DNA of 64,000 nt. It comes from Litoreibacter arenae DSM 19593 (GTDB lineage Bacteria; Pseudomonadota; Alphaproteobacteria; Rhodobacterales; Rhodobacteraceae). Below the pieces are notes generated by a model that worked only from the letters and a program-made list of their open reading frames with translations, did no database searches and was not told the origin of the DNA. Shown piece after piece: positions 1 through 9,432 of the stretch; position 1 is the stretch's first letter, and every line of letters begins with the position of its first letter. Where the stretch lies: contig NZ_KE557314.1 in the NCBI RefSeq assembly GCF_000442275.2, positions 1,043,501 to 1,107,500 of the forward strand, in the 5' to 3' direction. A program made the position numbers and the translations under genes.

Positions 1-1
1 C

Positions 2-310
2 GTGAAAGATGGCAAACAACTGAACGAGTTGTTCGCCCTGCAAGCGGACATGATCGACACCGCCGTGAGCCTGTTGAAGCCGGGTGGGCGGCTGGTGTTC
101 TGCACATGCTCGCTGCTGTTCGACGAGGGGGAGCGTCAGGCGAAAACGGCGATGGAACGGCACGGGTTGACCGAAATCGAGACCGATCTGAAAGGTGTGG
201 AGCCCGAGTGGCGCAGCCGCGTAGGTGGGCTGCGCCTGTCGCCAAGCTACTGGCCCGACCGTGGCGGAATGGACGGTTTTTTCATGATTGCGCTGCGCAA
301 GCCCGAATAA
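2..310 (+). CDS. rsmB: RsmB, 16S rRNA cytosine-5 methyltransferase (5'-truncated)
   Basis: This is the C-terminal 102 residues of an RsmB/NOL1/NOP2/Sun-family RNA methyltransferase; the start lies left of the window. RsmB uses S-adenosylmethionine to methylate C967 of 16S rRNA. The visible part holds the PGG-R-LVF strand of the Rossmann methyltransferase fold and the TCS motif in FCTCSLLFDEGE, whose cysteine is the catalytic nucleophile in this family, and it ends with the usual GMDGFFMIALRK strand. The first in-frame GTG at base 2 is only a window-edge codon, not a proposed start. The next gene follows within about 70 bases on the same strand. Confidence 0.85.
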   Translation: MKDGKQLNELFALQADMIDTAVSLLKPGGRLVFCTCSLLFDEGERQAKTAMERHGLTEIETDLKGVEPEWRSRVGGLRLSPSYWPDRGGMDGFFMIALRKPE

Positions 311-376
311 TCGGTGACAGGTTTGCCTCGTCTGCGTAGAATTGCGGACAAAAGAAGCAGACGAAAAGTCGGTGAT

Positions 377-2125
377 ATGGGCATTGAGGCGAAAGCCGCG
401 CCACCCGCAGGGTTGGAGCGTAATCTTACGTTTATGGACAAGCTGCACGCACGGTTGAGCACCATGCGCGCGCAGGCGACCGGGTTTGTCTCGCAGCCTG
501 AACCGCGCACCATCGGCTCCTACGCCAAGGGCAAGCAGCTTGCGGCAGGCAACTTCCAGTTCGGCGGGCATCTGGTGCAGGCTGAAGGGCGGTCCCTCTG
601 GGCGATCACTCCGCCCGATGCGATGTATGAGGCAGAGTTGCACGGGTTCACATGGCTCGACGATCTGGCATCGGTCGGGGACCGCGCCTCGCGCCTGATG
701 GCGCAGCAATGGGTCCACGAGTGGATCGCTCTCTACGGGCGTGGACGCGGGCTTGGCTGGTCGCCTGATCTGACCGGCCGCAGGTTGATCCGCTGGATCA
801 ACCACGCGCTGTTCCTGATGAATGGTCAGACACCTGAGACGAACGATCTGTATTACAAGTCACTCGCGCATCAGACGGCCTATCTGGGCCGCCGCTGGTC
901 CGTGGCGTCGCGTGGTTTGCCACGGTTCGAGGCGCTGACCGGGCTGCTATATGCGTCGCTCAGTCTTGGCGGAATGGAACGGTATGCGACGCCGTCCACC
1001 AATGCGCTGGCGCGCGAATGCGCGGATCAGATCGACGCGGACGGGGGTATTCCGACGCGCAACCCCGAGGAATTGCTGGAGGTTTTTACCCTGCTCACGT
1101 GGGCGGCGGCTGCGCTGTCCGAGGCGGGCCGCACGCCCTTGCCAGCCCATCTTGACGCAATCCAGCGCATCGCGCCGACCCTGCGCGCGTTGCGTCACGC
1201 CGATGGCGGCCTTGCGCGGTTCCACGGCGGCGGGCGCGGGTTGGAGGGACGGCTGGACCACGCCTTGGCAGCGTCCGGTGTGAAGGCGTCGCATCTGGAG
1301 GGGCTGGCAATGGGCTATGCGCGCCTGACGGGCGGCAGGACCACAGTGATTGCGGACGTTAGCGCTCCGCCCGCCCTAAACGCATCGCGCGCAGCCCATG
1401 CCAGCACGCTTGCGTTCGAGTTGACCTCCGGTCGCCGTGCGTTGATCGTCAATTGCGGGTCCGGCGCACCGTTCGGTGCGGAGTGGCGCAGGGCAGGGCG
1501 GGCGACGCCGTCGCATTCGACCTTGTGTATCGACGGCGTGTCCTCGGCCAAGCTGACGGCGCATCCGCAAGGCGAATTCCTGACCTCCGGCCCCAAAAAG
1601 GTGACGGAGCACCGGAAGGCCACCGAAGACGCGACAGAGCTGGTCGCGAGCCATGACAGCTATTGCGGCGAATACGGCCTGACCCATGTGCGCAAGATGG
1701 AAATCAGTCTCGACGGGCGGCGGGTTACCGGCGAGGACACGCTGGCGGCCTTGTCCGACCCCGACCGCGTCCGGTTCGAGGCGCATATGGACAAAATCTC
1801 GCTACAGGGTGTTCCGTATTCGGTCCGCTTCCATTTGCATCCTGAAGTGGATGCCTCGCTTGATATGGGCGGCACGGCGGTATCATTGGCGCTGAAAAGC
1901 GGTGAGGTTTGGGTGTTCATGCCGTCCCATTCGGCGAAAATGACGATTGAACCGAGCGTTTATCTGGAAAAAGGACGATTAAAGCCGCGTGCGTCCAAAC
2001 AGATCGTTTTATCCTCCCGCGTGATGGAGTATGCGAGCCAGGTCAGTTGGTCTTTGGCAAAAGCGCAGGACACTCCGTCGTATCTGCGCGACGTCGACGA
2101 GGGCCTTGAGCTGGCACTGAATTGA
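377..2125 (+). CDS. Heparinase II/III family protein
   Basis: A 582-residue protein of the heparinase II/III (polysaccharide lyase-like) family. It has an N-terminal alpha-helical toroid-like half (W-rich, with LGWSPDLTGRRLIRW) and a C-terminal beta-sandwich half with HSTLCIDG near residue 380 and YGLTHVRK further on. In this family such proteins cleave uronic-acid-containing polysaccharides, but the substrate cannot be read from the sequence. No clear signal peptide is visible. Start choice is uncertain: GTG 314, ATG 377 and ATG 434 are in frame, and ATG 377 puts the LHAR segment at the offset I remember from related proteins. It sits between rsmB and purH, an order I associate with Roseobacter genomes. 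Confidence 0.75.
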   Translation: MGIEAKAAPPAGLERNLTFMDKLHARLSTMRAQATGFVSQPEPRTIGSYAKGKQLAAGNFQFGGHLVQAEGRSLWAITPPDAMYEAELHGFTWLDDLASVGDRASRLMAQQWVHEWIALYGRGRGLGWSPDLTGRRLIRWINHALFLMNGQTPETNDLYYKSLAHQTAYLGRRWSVASRGLPRFEALTGLLYASLSLGGMERYATPSTNALARECADQIDADGGIPTRNPEELLEVFTLLTWAAAALSEAGRTPLPAHLDAIQRIAPTLRALRHADGGLARFHGGGRGLEGRLDHALAASGVKASHLEGLAMGYARLTGGRTTVIADVSAPPALNASRAAHASTLAFELTSGRRALIVNCGSGAPFGAEWRRAGRATPSHSTLCIDGVSSAKLTAHPQGEFLTSGPKKVTEHRKATEDATELVASHDSYCGEYGLTHVRKMEISLDGRRVTGEDTLAALSDPDRVRFEAHMDKISLQGVPYSVRFHLHPEVDASLDMGGTAVSLALKSGEVWVFMPSHSAKMTIEPSVYLEKGRLKPRASKQIVLSSRVMEYASQVSWSLAKAQDTPSYLRDVDEGLELALN

Positions 2126-2151
2126 TTGCTGCTTGAGCTTTAAGGACCCCT

Positions 2152-3738
2152 ATGACCGATCTCGTTCCCGTGCGCCGCGCACTGCTTTCCGTCTCCGACA
2201 AAACCGGCCTGATCGACTTCGCCCGCGCCTTGGTAGGGCATGGGGTCGAGTTGTTGTCCACTGGTGGTACCGCTGCCGCGATCCGTGATGCAGGGTTGGA
2301 CGTGAAAGATGTTTCCGAAGTCACGGGCTTCCCCGAGATGATGGACGGGCGCGTGAAAACGCTGCACCCGATTGTGCATGGCGGTCTTTTGGCACTGCGC
2401 GACGATGAGGGGCATGTAGGCGCAATGAAAGAGCATGGTATCGGCGCGATCGAACTGTTGGTGGTGAACCTCTATCCGTTCGAGGAAACGGTGGCCAAGG
2501 GTGCCGATTACGCGACCTGCATCGAGAATATCGACATCGGCGGGCCCGCGATGCTGCGCTCTGCCGCGAAGAACCACAAGTTTGTGAACGTGGTGACGGA
2601 TGTGCAGGACTACGAGGCCGTGCTGGGCGAGATGGCAGACAACGACGGCGCGACCTCCTACGCATTCCGCCAGCGTCTGGCGTTGACCGCGTATTCGCGC
2701 ACGGCGGCCTACGACACGGCGGTGTCCGGCTGGATGGCAGGCGCTTTGGGTGAAACGCCACGCCGCAAGTCCTTTGCGGGCAGTTTGGCGCAAACTTTGC
2801 GTTATGGCGAAAACCCGCATCAGCAGGCGGCGTTTTACACCGACGGCTCTGCCCGCCCCGGCGTGGCGACAGCGCAGCAACATCAGGGCAAGGAGTTGTC
2901 CTATAACAACATCAACGACACCGACGCCGCGTTCGAGTTGGTGGCGGAGTTCGACCCCAAGGACGGCCCTGCCGTGGCTATCATCAAGCACGCCAACCCG
3001 TGTGGCGTGGCGCGTGGCGCATCCGTGGCTGAGGCCTACCAGAAGGCGTTTGAATGTGACCAGACCAGCGCGTTTGGCGGAATTATTGCGGTGAACCAGC
3101 CTTTGGACGGTGAAACCGCCGAAGCCATCAGCGGCATCTTTACAGAGGTGGTGATCGCGCCCGGCGCAGATAACGACGCGCGCGCGATTTTCGCCAAGAA
3201 GAAAAACCTGCGTCTGCTGACCACGGACGGCCTGCCTGATCCGGTCGCCGCCGCGCTGACGGTCCGGCAGGTCTCGGGCGGGTTGCTGGTGCAGGACAAG
3301 GACAACGGCCGCATCATGGCGGGCGATCTGAAGGTCGTGACCAAACGCGCACCGACCGAACAGGAGCTTTCCGACATGCTGTTTGCGTGGCGGGTGGCTA
3401 AGCACGTAAAGTCGAACGCGATTGTTTACGTTAAAGACGGCGCGACCGTCGGCATCGGCGCGGGCCAGATGAGCCGCGTCGACAGCTCCCGCATCGCGGC
3501 ACGTAAGGCGCAGGACGTGGCCGAGCTTTTGGGCTTGCCGCAGCCGCGCACGATTGGCTCCGCCGTGGCATCGGACGCGTTCTTTCCATTTGCAGATGGG
3601 CTACAGACCGCCGCCGAGGCCGGTGCGACCGCGCTGATCCAGCCCGGCGGCTCCATGCGAGACGATGAAGTGATCGCCGCCGCCGACGAGTTGGGGCTGG
3701 CCATGGTTTTCACCGGCATGCGTCATTTCCGGCACTGA
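2152..3738 (+). CDS. purH: PurH, bifunctional AICAR transformylase / IMP cyclohydrolase
   Basis: Catalyses the last two steps of de novo purine synthesis in the cytoplasm: formylation of AICAR with 10-formyl-THF, then ring closure to IMP. The 528-residue length is normal. An MGS-like IMP cyclohydrolase domain fills about residues 1-150 ([21 protein letters not shown]), followed by the AICAR transformylase domain with the KHANPCG motif near residue 282 and a C-terminal segment ending GMRHFRH, as is usual. The stop is one base before the lspA start, so the two genes are probably co-transcribed. Confidence 0.97.
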   Translation: MTDLVPVRRALLSVSDKTGLIDFARALVGHGVELLSTGGTAAAIRDAGLDVKDVSEVTGFPEMMDGRVKTLHPIVHGGLLALRDDEGHVGAMKEHGIGAIELLVVNLYPFEETVAKGADYATCIENIDIGGPAMLRSAAKNHKFVNVVTDVQDYEAVLGEMADNDGATSYAFRQRLALTAYSRTAAYDTAVSGWMAGALGETPRRKSFAGSLAQTLRYGENPHQQAAFYTDGSARPGVATAQQHQGKELSYNNINDTDAAFELVAEFDPKDGPAVAIIKHANPCGVARGASVAEAYQKAFECDQTSAFGGIIAVNQPLDGETAEAISGIFTEVVIAPGADNDARAIFAKKKNLRLLTTDGLPDPVAAALTVRQVSGGLLVQDKDNGRIMAGDLKVVTKRAPTEQELSDMLFAWRVAKHVKSNAIVYVKDGATVGIGAGQMSRVDSSRIAARKAQDVAELLGLPQPRTIGSAVASDAFFPFADGLQTAAEAGATALIQPGGSMRDDEVIAAADELGLAMVFTGMRHFRH

Positions 3739-3739
3739 T

Positions 3740-4219
3740 ATGCGGGTCATTCTTCTCTCCGCGCTGGCCGTCTTCGGGATCGACCAGCTGTCCAAATGGG
3801 CCGTGGTTCACAAGATGAACCTGCTTGAGCGGCTGTCGGTAGACGTGCTGCCCCCGCTTTTGAATTTCCGCATGGGGTGGAATACCGGCATCAATTTCGG
3901 CCTGTTCTCCGACAGCCCCGAAATCATGCGCTACGTGCTCATCGTGCTGGCGGTTGGGGTGTCGGGGTTCCTTTTGTGGTGGGGCAATCGCAATCTTGGC
4001 CGCACAATCACGCAGATGGGGGCCGGCGCAATCATCGGCGGCGCGCTGGCGAATGCGCTGGACCGGGTGATTTACGGCGCAGTGGCGGATTTTCTCAACA
4101 TGTCGTGTTGTGGCATCGACAACCCGTATACGTTCAATATCGCCGATATCGGCATCTTCGCAGGGGCTTTCGCGCTGGTTGCTTTCGATGACACGAAGGG
4201 TGAGCAGAAGGGGGGGTAA
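3740..4219 (+). CDS. lspA: LspA, lipoprotein signal peptidase II
   Basis: An inner-membrane aspartic peptidase that removes the signal peptide from diacylglyceryl-modified prolipoproteins. At 159 residues with four hydrophobic segments it has the usual size. The two catalytic aspartates are visible as Asp108 in ANALDR and Asp136 in FNIADIGI; GWNTGINFG around residue 50 is the conserved N-terminal motif. The start ATG is one base after the purH stop codon. The gene immediately downstream encodes a lipoprotein, a likely client. Confidence 0.95.
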   Translation: MRVILLSALAVFGIDQLSKWAVVHKMNLLERLSVDVLPPLLNFRMGWNTGINFGLFSDSPEIMRYVLIVLAVGVSGFLLWWGNRNLGRTITQMGAGAIIGGALANALDRVIYGAVADFLNMSCCGIDNPYTFNIADIGIFAGAFALVAFDDTKGEQKGG

Positions 4220-4288
4220 AGAAGCCTCGTGACGCCCGCGCCGGATTGGGTTAAAACACCCTCAAAAGAAGAGCAGGAGTGGTCTTTC

Positions 4289-4807
4289 ATGCAACGCAAA
4301 GCGATGATCCTTGTCGGGATGGTCGGCGCCGCACTGGCGCTGTCGGCGTGTGACCGCAACAAACAGCCCCAGTTGCTGAACGTGAAATCCAATCAGGAAG
4401 GCGGGCCGGATGAATTCGCGGTGCTGCCCAACAAGCCCCTGACCCTGCCCGACAATTACAACGCCTTGCCCGCGCCCACCAAGGGCGGCAGCAACCGCAC
4501 GGACGTGACGCCGCTGCAAGATGCTGTCGTGGCACTTGGCGGCAACCCCAACGCGGGTATCAGCGATGGTGCGCTGGTCAACCATGCGTCGCGCTTTGGT
4601 GTGACACCGAATATCCGGACGGCGCTGGCAACTGAGGATCTGGAGTTCCGCCGCAAGAATGATGGACGGCTTCTGGAGCGCCTGTTCAACGTGAACGTCT
4701 ACTTCAAGGCGTACCGCAAGCAGTCGCTGGACCAATACGCCGAGCTTGAGCGTCTGCGTCGCCTTGGTGTGCGCACCAACTCCGCACCGCCAGAAGGCTA
4801 CGAGTAG
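4289..4807 (+). CDS. DUF3035-type lipoprotein
   Basis: A 172-residue predicted lipoprotein resembling the DUF3035 family; its function is unknown. The N-terminus is MQRKAMILVG followed by a hydrophobic stretch and the lipobox LSAC, so the mature protein should be lipidated on that cysteine. The body is rich in proline and asparagine (LPNKPLTLPDNYNALPAP) and it ends in a basic, tyrosine-rich helix. A GTG 60 bases upstream is in frame, but the AGGAG at about 4274-4278 and the signal peptide favour ATG 4289. It lies between lspA and the M16 peptidases and probably belongs to the same transcription unit. Confidence 0.75.
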   Translation: MQRKAMILVGMVGAALALSACDRNKQPQLLNVKSNQEGGPDEFAVLPNKPLTLPDNYNALPAPTKGGSNRTDVTPLQDAVVALGGNPNAGISDGALVNHASRFGVTPNIRTALATEDLEFRRKNDGRLLERLFNVNVYFKAYRKQSLDQYAELERLRRLGVRTNSAPPEGYE

Positions 4808-4895
4808 CCGACCGGTCACAAGCGCGTGGCTGCGGTTGAATTCTGCGCCAGTCATGTCATGTCTTTACAGAATTGTGCTTTTGAAGGGATGCTTT

Positions 4896-6239
4896 ATGCG
4901 CCGTCTGATTGCTTGCCTGCTTGCCCCGGCCTTTATAGTGTTTCCCGCGCTCGCGGCTGAGAAGATCACCACGTTCACCTTGGACAACGGCTTGGAAGCT
5001 GTCGTTCTGGAAGACCACCGCGCACCGGTCGTCGTGCATATGCTGTGGTACAAGGCAGGGGCCGCAGACGAAGCGCCGGGCGTCTCGGGCGTCGCGCATT
5101 TCCTAGAGCATCTGCTGTTCAAAGCTACCGAGGAGATGGAGGCGGGCGAGTTCTCCGCCGTGGTGGAGGCCAATGGCGGTTCCGACAACGCGTTCACGTC
5201 GTATGACTATACAGCCTACCACCAACGCATCGCAGCCGACCGGCTGGAGTTGATGATGAAGATGGAGGCCGACCGGATGCGCAACATCCAGTTGACCGAA
5301 GAAGACATCGTGACGGAGCGCAAGGTCATCCTGGAAGAGCGCGCGCAGCGGACCGACAGCGACCCCGGAGCGTTGTTTTCCGAGCAGCGCAACGCGGCGC
5401 AGTATTTGAACCATCCCTACGGTATTCCGGTCATCGGCTGGCGACACGAGATGGAGCAACTCAGCCGTGAAGATGCGTTGGCGTTCTATGAAAAATATTA
5501 CGCGCCCAACGCCGCCGTTCTGATCGTTGCGGGCGATGTGGACCCCGACGAGGTGAAGGCTTTGGCCGAGACCTATTACGGTCCGCTGGAACCGACGGTG
5601 GATTTGCCCGAACGCGAGCGCCCCGCAGAGCCGCCACAACTGGCAGAGCGTCGTATAATTTTTGAAGACCCGCAGGTCGCGCAACCCTATGTCATACGCA
5701 GCTACACCGCGCCGGAACGCGACGCGGGCGATCAGGAAACTGCCGCCGCGTTGACCATTCTGGCGGAACTTTTGGGCGGGTCAGGTCGCACCTCCGTGCT
5801 GGGCCGCGCGCTTCAGGTGGACAGCAACAAGGCGGTCTACACCTCCGCGTTCTATTCGGGCGTCAACTATGACGACACGACCTTCGGCATGTTCATGGTC
5901 CCCGCGCCGGGCCTGAGCCTGCAAGAAGCGGAGGACGAGATGGACGCCGTGGTCGCCCAGTTCATGCAGGACGGTATCGACGGGGCGCATCTGGAACGGG
6001 TGAAGTCGCAAATTCGTGCCTCGTTGATCTATGCTCAGGATGACGTGGCCTCGCTGGGCCGCGAATATGGCGCGGCGCTGACCTCGGGGTTGACCGTACA
6101 AGACGTACAGGACTGGCCCGCCATTCTGGACGCCGTGACCGAGGACGACATCATGAACGCCGCTCGTATGGTATTGGGCCGCGAAAAAGCGGTGACCGGC
6201 TGGTTCCGCAAGCCGCTTGAGCAGGAGGTGTCCCAATGA
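4896..6239 (+). CDS. M16 family zinc metallopeptidase (active subunit)
   Basis: A secreted or periplasmic zinc peptidase of the pitrilysin/M16 family, 447 residues. A signal peptide is visible (MRRLIACLLA to PALAAEK). The inverted zinc motif HFLEH at residues 68-72, with the downstream glutamate in the TERKVILEE helix, shows that it is catalytically competent. The C-terminal M16 domain follows. ATG 4896 has GAAGGGA just upstream and begins a clean signal peptide, whereas the longer in-frame extension to 4746 runs into the preceding gene. It overlaps the next gene by four bases (ATGA), and the two probably form a heterodimer, as M16B active/inactive pairs do. The peptide substrate is unknown. 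Confidence 0.88.
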   Translation: MRRLIACLLAPAFIVFPALAAEKITTFTLDNGLEAVVLEDHRAPVVVHMLWYKAGAADEAPGVSGVAHFLEHLLFKATEEMEAGEFSAVVEANGGSDNAFTSYDYTAYHQRIAADRLELMMKMEADRMRNIQLTEEDIVTERKVILEERAQRTDSDPGALFSEQRNAAQYLNHPYGIPVIGWRHEMEQLSREDALAFYEKYYAPNAAVLIVAGDVDPDEVKALAETYYGPLEPTVDLPERERPAEPPQLAERRIIFEDPQVAQPYVIRSYTAPERDAGDQETAAALTILAELLGGSGRTSVLGRALQVDSNKAVYTSAFYSGVNYDDTTFGMFMVPAPGLSLQEAEDEMDAVVAQFMQDGIDGAHLERVKSQIRASLIYAQDDVASLGREYGAALTSGLTVQDVQDWPAILDAVTEDDIMNAARMVLGREKAVTGWFRKPLEQEVSQ

Positions 6240-7543
6240 TCCGCGTTGTATTGACGACTTGTTTCGCGCTGATCGCCCTGCCTGCTGCGGCGATCGACAT
6301 CAAGGAAGTGACGTCACCGGGAGGCATCAAGGCGTGGCTGGTCGAGGAGCATTCGATCCCGTTCACCGCACTTGAAATCCGCTTCAAAGGCGGGGCGTCG
6401 CTGGACCGCGAGGATAAGCGTGGCGCGGCGCATCTGATGTCAGGTCTCTTGGATGAAGGTGCGGGCGAGCTGGATTCGACCGAGTTCGCCTCCGCGGCCG
6501 AGGCGCTGGCGTTGAAATACGGGTTCGACGCCTCGTCCGACAGCTTTTCGGTGTCGGCGCAGTTCTTGACCGAAAACCGCGATGCGTCCGTTGATCTGCT
6601 GCGCAAGGCGATCAACGAGCCGCGCTTTGACCAGCCCGCCGTTGACCGCGTGCGGGGGCAGGTGTTGTCGATTATTGCCTCCGAGGAGGAGGACCCGAAC
6701 GACATTGCCAGCAAAACCTTTGCCGCGCTGGCCTATGGCGACCACCCTTACGCGACGAAGCTGGAAGGCACTGCCGAGTCTGTGACCGCCCTGACCCGCG
6801 AGGATTTGATCCAGTCGCACCAAGACTTGTTGACCCGCGACAGGGTTTTCGTGGGTGCAGTGGGTGACATTACCGCTGAGGAGCTGGGCGTCATACTGGA
6901 CGAACTGCTCGGAAATCTGCCCGAAACGGGGCCTGACTTGCCCGGTCCTGCGCCTTTCCTGCTGGACGGTGGCGAGACCATCGTGCCGTATGACACCCCC
7001 CAATCCGTGGCGATTTTCGGACATGAGGGAATCGAGCGCGACGACCCGGATTTCTTTGCGGCCTATGTGATGAATCAGGTTCTGGGGTCCGGTGGCTTCG
7101 GCTCTCGGCTCATGGACGAAGTGCGCGAGAAACGCGGGCTGACATATGGGGTCTATTCGTATCTGGTGCTGCGGGAGCATGTGAATCTGGTGATGGGGCA
7201 GGTGTCGTCCTCAAACGACAGCGTGGCCGAGGCGATCTCGGTCATTCGTGGCGAATGGGCGAAAATGGCCGATGAGGGCGTGACTGCGGAAGAGTTGGAG
7301 AGGGCAAAGACCTACCTGACCGGGGCTTATCCGCTGCGGTTCGACGGCAACGCGCGGATTGCCAACATACTTGCCGCGATGCAGTTTGACGACCTTCCAA
7401 TCGGCTACATCGACAGCCGCAACGACCAAGTCGAGGCGGTCACGCAGGATGACATCAAAAGCGTTGCAAAGCGGTTGCTGAAGCCCGAGAACCTGCATTT
7501 TGTGGTGGTTGGCCAGCCAACGGGATTGGATGCCTCGAACTAA
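6236..7543 (+). CDS. M16 family peptidase-like protein (degenerate partner subunit)
   Basis: A 435-residue exported M16 homologue translated from an ATGA overlap with the active peptidase. It has a signal peptide (MIRVVLTTCF to PAAAIDI). The position of the HxxEH zinc motif reads HLMSGLLDE, so the zinc ligands and catalytic glutamate are lost and it should not hydrolyse peptides alone. The C-terminal half keeps the conserved RLMDEVREKRGLTYGVYSY segment with the arginine/tyrosine pair used for substrate binding in M16B complexes. It most likely closes the catalytic chamber for its upstream partner. Confidence 0.86.
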   Translation: MIRVVLTTCFALIALPAAAIDIKEVTSPGGIKAWLVEEHSIPFTALEIRFKGGASLDREDKRGAAHLMSGLLDEGAGELDSTEFASAAEALALKYGFDASSDSFSVSAQFLTENRDASVDLLRKAINEPRFDQPAVDRVRGQVLSIIASEEEDPNDIASKTFAALAYGDHPYATKLEGTAESVTALTREDLIQSHQDLLTRDRVFVGAVGDITAEELGVILDELLGNLPETGPDLPGPAPFLLDGGETIVPYDTPQSVAIFGHEGIERDDPDFFAAYVMNQVLGSGGFGSRLMDEVREKRGLTYGVYSYLVLREHVNLVMGQVSSSNDSVAEAISVIRGEWAKMADEGVTAEELERAKTYLTGAYPLRFDGNARIANILAAMQFDDLPIGYIDSRNDQVEAVTQDDIKSVAKRLLKPENLHFVVVGQPTGLDASN

Positions 7544-7590
7544 CAAAGCCGCATGGCCGAATCGCAGCTTGGTATGCTACAAATTGGGGT

Positions 7591-9432
7591 ATGAACGCCC
7601 CGACACCCAATATAGGCGATAGCCAGCCCGCAAAACGGCCTCAGATCAAGCAATTGGATGAGGTCGCCGTTAACCGTATCGCGGCGGGCGAAGTGGTCGA
7701 GCGGCCTGCTTCGGCGGTTAAGGAGTTGATCGAGAACGCGCTGGATGCAGGCGCGACCCGCATTGAGCTATGCGTCAAGGACGGGGGCAAGACCCTGATC
7801 CGCGTTACCGATGACGGCCATGGCATTCCGGCGCAGGACTTGCCGCTGGCGTTATCGCGGCACGCCACGTCGAAGATTGACGGCTCCGACCTGCTGATCA
7901 TTCATACCTTCGGCTTCCGTGGCGAGGCGCTGCCGTCGATGGCGGCGGTCGGGCGGATGACGATCACCTCCCGTGTGGCGGGCGAGGACGCGGCGCAGAT
8001 CACCGTGGATGGCGGCGCGATGGGGAAGGTCGCTCCGGCGGCACTGTCCAAGGGCACGGTGGTCGAACTGCGCAACCTGTTTTACGCCACACCTGCACGG
8101 TTGAAATTCCTGCGCACCGACCGCGCCGAGATGGGCGCGATAGCCGATGTGGTCAAAAAGCTGGCCATGGCGGAGCCTTACGTCGGCTTCACCATCCGCG
8201 ACCTGTCGCGTGACGATACGGGGCGCGTGACGTTCCGTGCCGACCCGCAGTCGGGCGATATGTTCGACGCGCTTGGCAGGCGGCTGCGCTCGATCCTCGG
8301 GCCGGAGTTTGCCGATAACGCGTTGGCGATTGATGCGGAGCGGGAGGGCATTACCCTGACAGGCTACGCGGCCTTGCCTACCTATTCACGCGGCAACAGT
8401 ATTTCGCAGTTCCTGTTCGTGAACGGACGTCCTGTGCGGGACAAATTGCTGGTCGGTGCACTGCGCGGTGCCTATTCGGACTTCCTGAGTCGCGACCGCC
8501 ACCCGGTTGTGGCGCTGTTTCTGGAACTTGAGCCGACCAAGGTCGACGTCAACGTCCACCCCGCTAAGGCCGAAGTGCGGTTTCGTGATCCAGGGCTGGC
8601 GCGGGGGTTGATCGTCTCGGCGCTGAAACACGCGCTGGCGGATGCGGGGCACCGCGCCTCGACCACCGTGGCGGGTGCGACACTGGGCGCGTTCCAGCCG
8701 GAGCGTGTGGACCGACCCGTCTACCAAATGGACCGCCCGTCGCTTGGCGCAATGCGTGCTTCCTATGAGGCCCAAGCGCCCGGTTTCGCAGAAACGCAGG
8801 CTGTTTACAGCCGCGTTGACGTGGTGGAGCCTGCGACCGCCGAACCTGCGGACCAGCCATTAGGCGCGGCGCGGGGTCAGGTGCATGAGAACTACATCAT
8901 CGCGCAGACCAAGGACGGCATGGTGATCGTCGACCAGCACGCCGCTCATGAGCGGTTGGTTTACGAGAAACTAAAGAACCAAATGGCTGCGAACGGTGTT
9001 GCCGCGCAGGCTTTGCTGATCCCCGAGATTGTGGAAATGTCCGACGCGGATGCGGCGACCTTGCTTACCTATGCTGATGCGCTGTCGAAGCTGGGCCTCA
9101 CGCTAGAGCCGTTCGGTGCTGGCGCTATCGCCGTGCGCGAGACCCCTGCGATTTTGGGCGAGGTCAACGCCGAAGCGATGGTGCGCGATATTCTCGACGA
9201 GCTGGACGACCTTGGCGACACGCAACTGGTGGCCGACAAGATCGAAGCGGTGCTGAGCCGTGTGGCCTGCCACGGCTCGATCCGTTCAGGCCGCTGGATG
9301 CGGGCGGACGAGATGAACGCCCTGCTGCGCGAGATGGAGGCGACGCCTCATTCGGGCCAATGTAACCACGGCCGCCCCACTTATGTGGAGCTGAAGCTGG
9401 CCGATATTGAACGGTTGTTCGGACGCACATGA
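7591..9432 (+). CDS. mutL: MutL, DNA mismatch repair endonuclease/ATPase
   Basis: The GHKL ATPase that couples MutS mismatch recognition to strand removal. The 613-residue protein has an N-terminal ATPase domain with VNRIAAGEVVERP, the ATP-binding ENALDAGA (Glu48, Asn49) and DDGHGIP, then a linker (about 340-420) and a dimerisation domain. The C-terminal domain carries DQHAAHERLVYE starting at Asp448, which matches the metal-dependent nicking motif DQHA(X)2E(X)4E, together with ACHGSIRSG and CNHGRPTY. This MutL should therefore nick DNA itself, as expected in a bacterium without MutH. The gene overlaps rmuC by four bases. Confidence 0.96.
   Translation: MNAPTPNIGDSQPAKRPQIKQLDEVAVNRIAAGEVVERPASAVKELIENALDAGATRIELCVKDGGKTLIRVTDDGHGIPAQDLPLALSRHATSKIDGSDLLIIHTFGFRGEALPSMAAVGRMTITSRVAGEDAAQITVDGGAMGKVAPAALSKGTVVELRNLFYATPARLKFLRTDRAEMGAIADVVKKLAMAEPYVGFTIRDLSRDDTGRVTFRADPQSGDMFDALGRRLRSILGPEFADNALAIDAEREGITLTGYAALPTYSRGNSISQFLFVNGRPVRDKLLVGALRGAYSDFLSRDRHPVVALFLELEPTKVDVNVHPAKAEVRFRDPGLARGLIVSALKHALADAGHRASTTVAGATLGAFQPERVDRPVYQMDRPSLGAMRASYEAQAPGFAETQAVYSRVDVVEPATAEPADQPLGAARGQVHENYIIAQTKDGMVIVDQHAAHERLVYEKLKNQMAANGVAAQALLIPEIVEMSDADAATLLTYADALSKLGLTLEPFGAGAIAVRETPAILGEVNAEAMVRDILDELDDLGDTQLVADKIEAVLSRVACHGSIRSGRWMRADEMNALLREMEATPHSGQCNHGRPTYVELKLADIERLFGRT

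Noticed and set aside
2140..3405. 421-codon minus-strand frame opposite purH
   Set aside because: His/Arg/Gln-rich shadow translation with no recognisable domain; purH is certain on the other strand.
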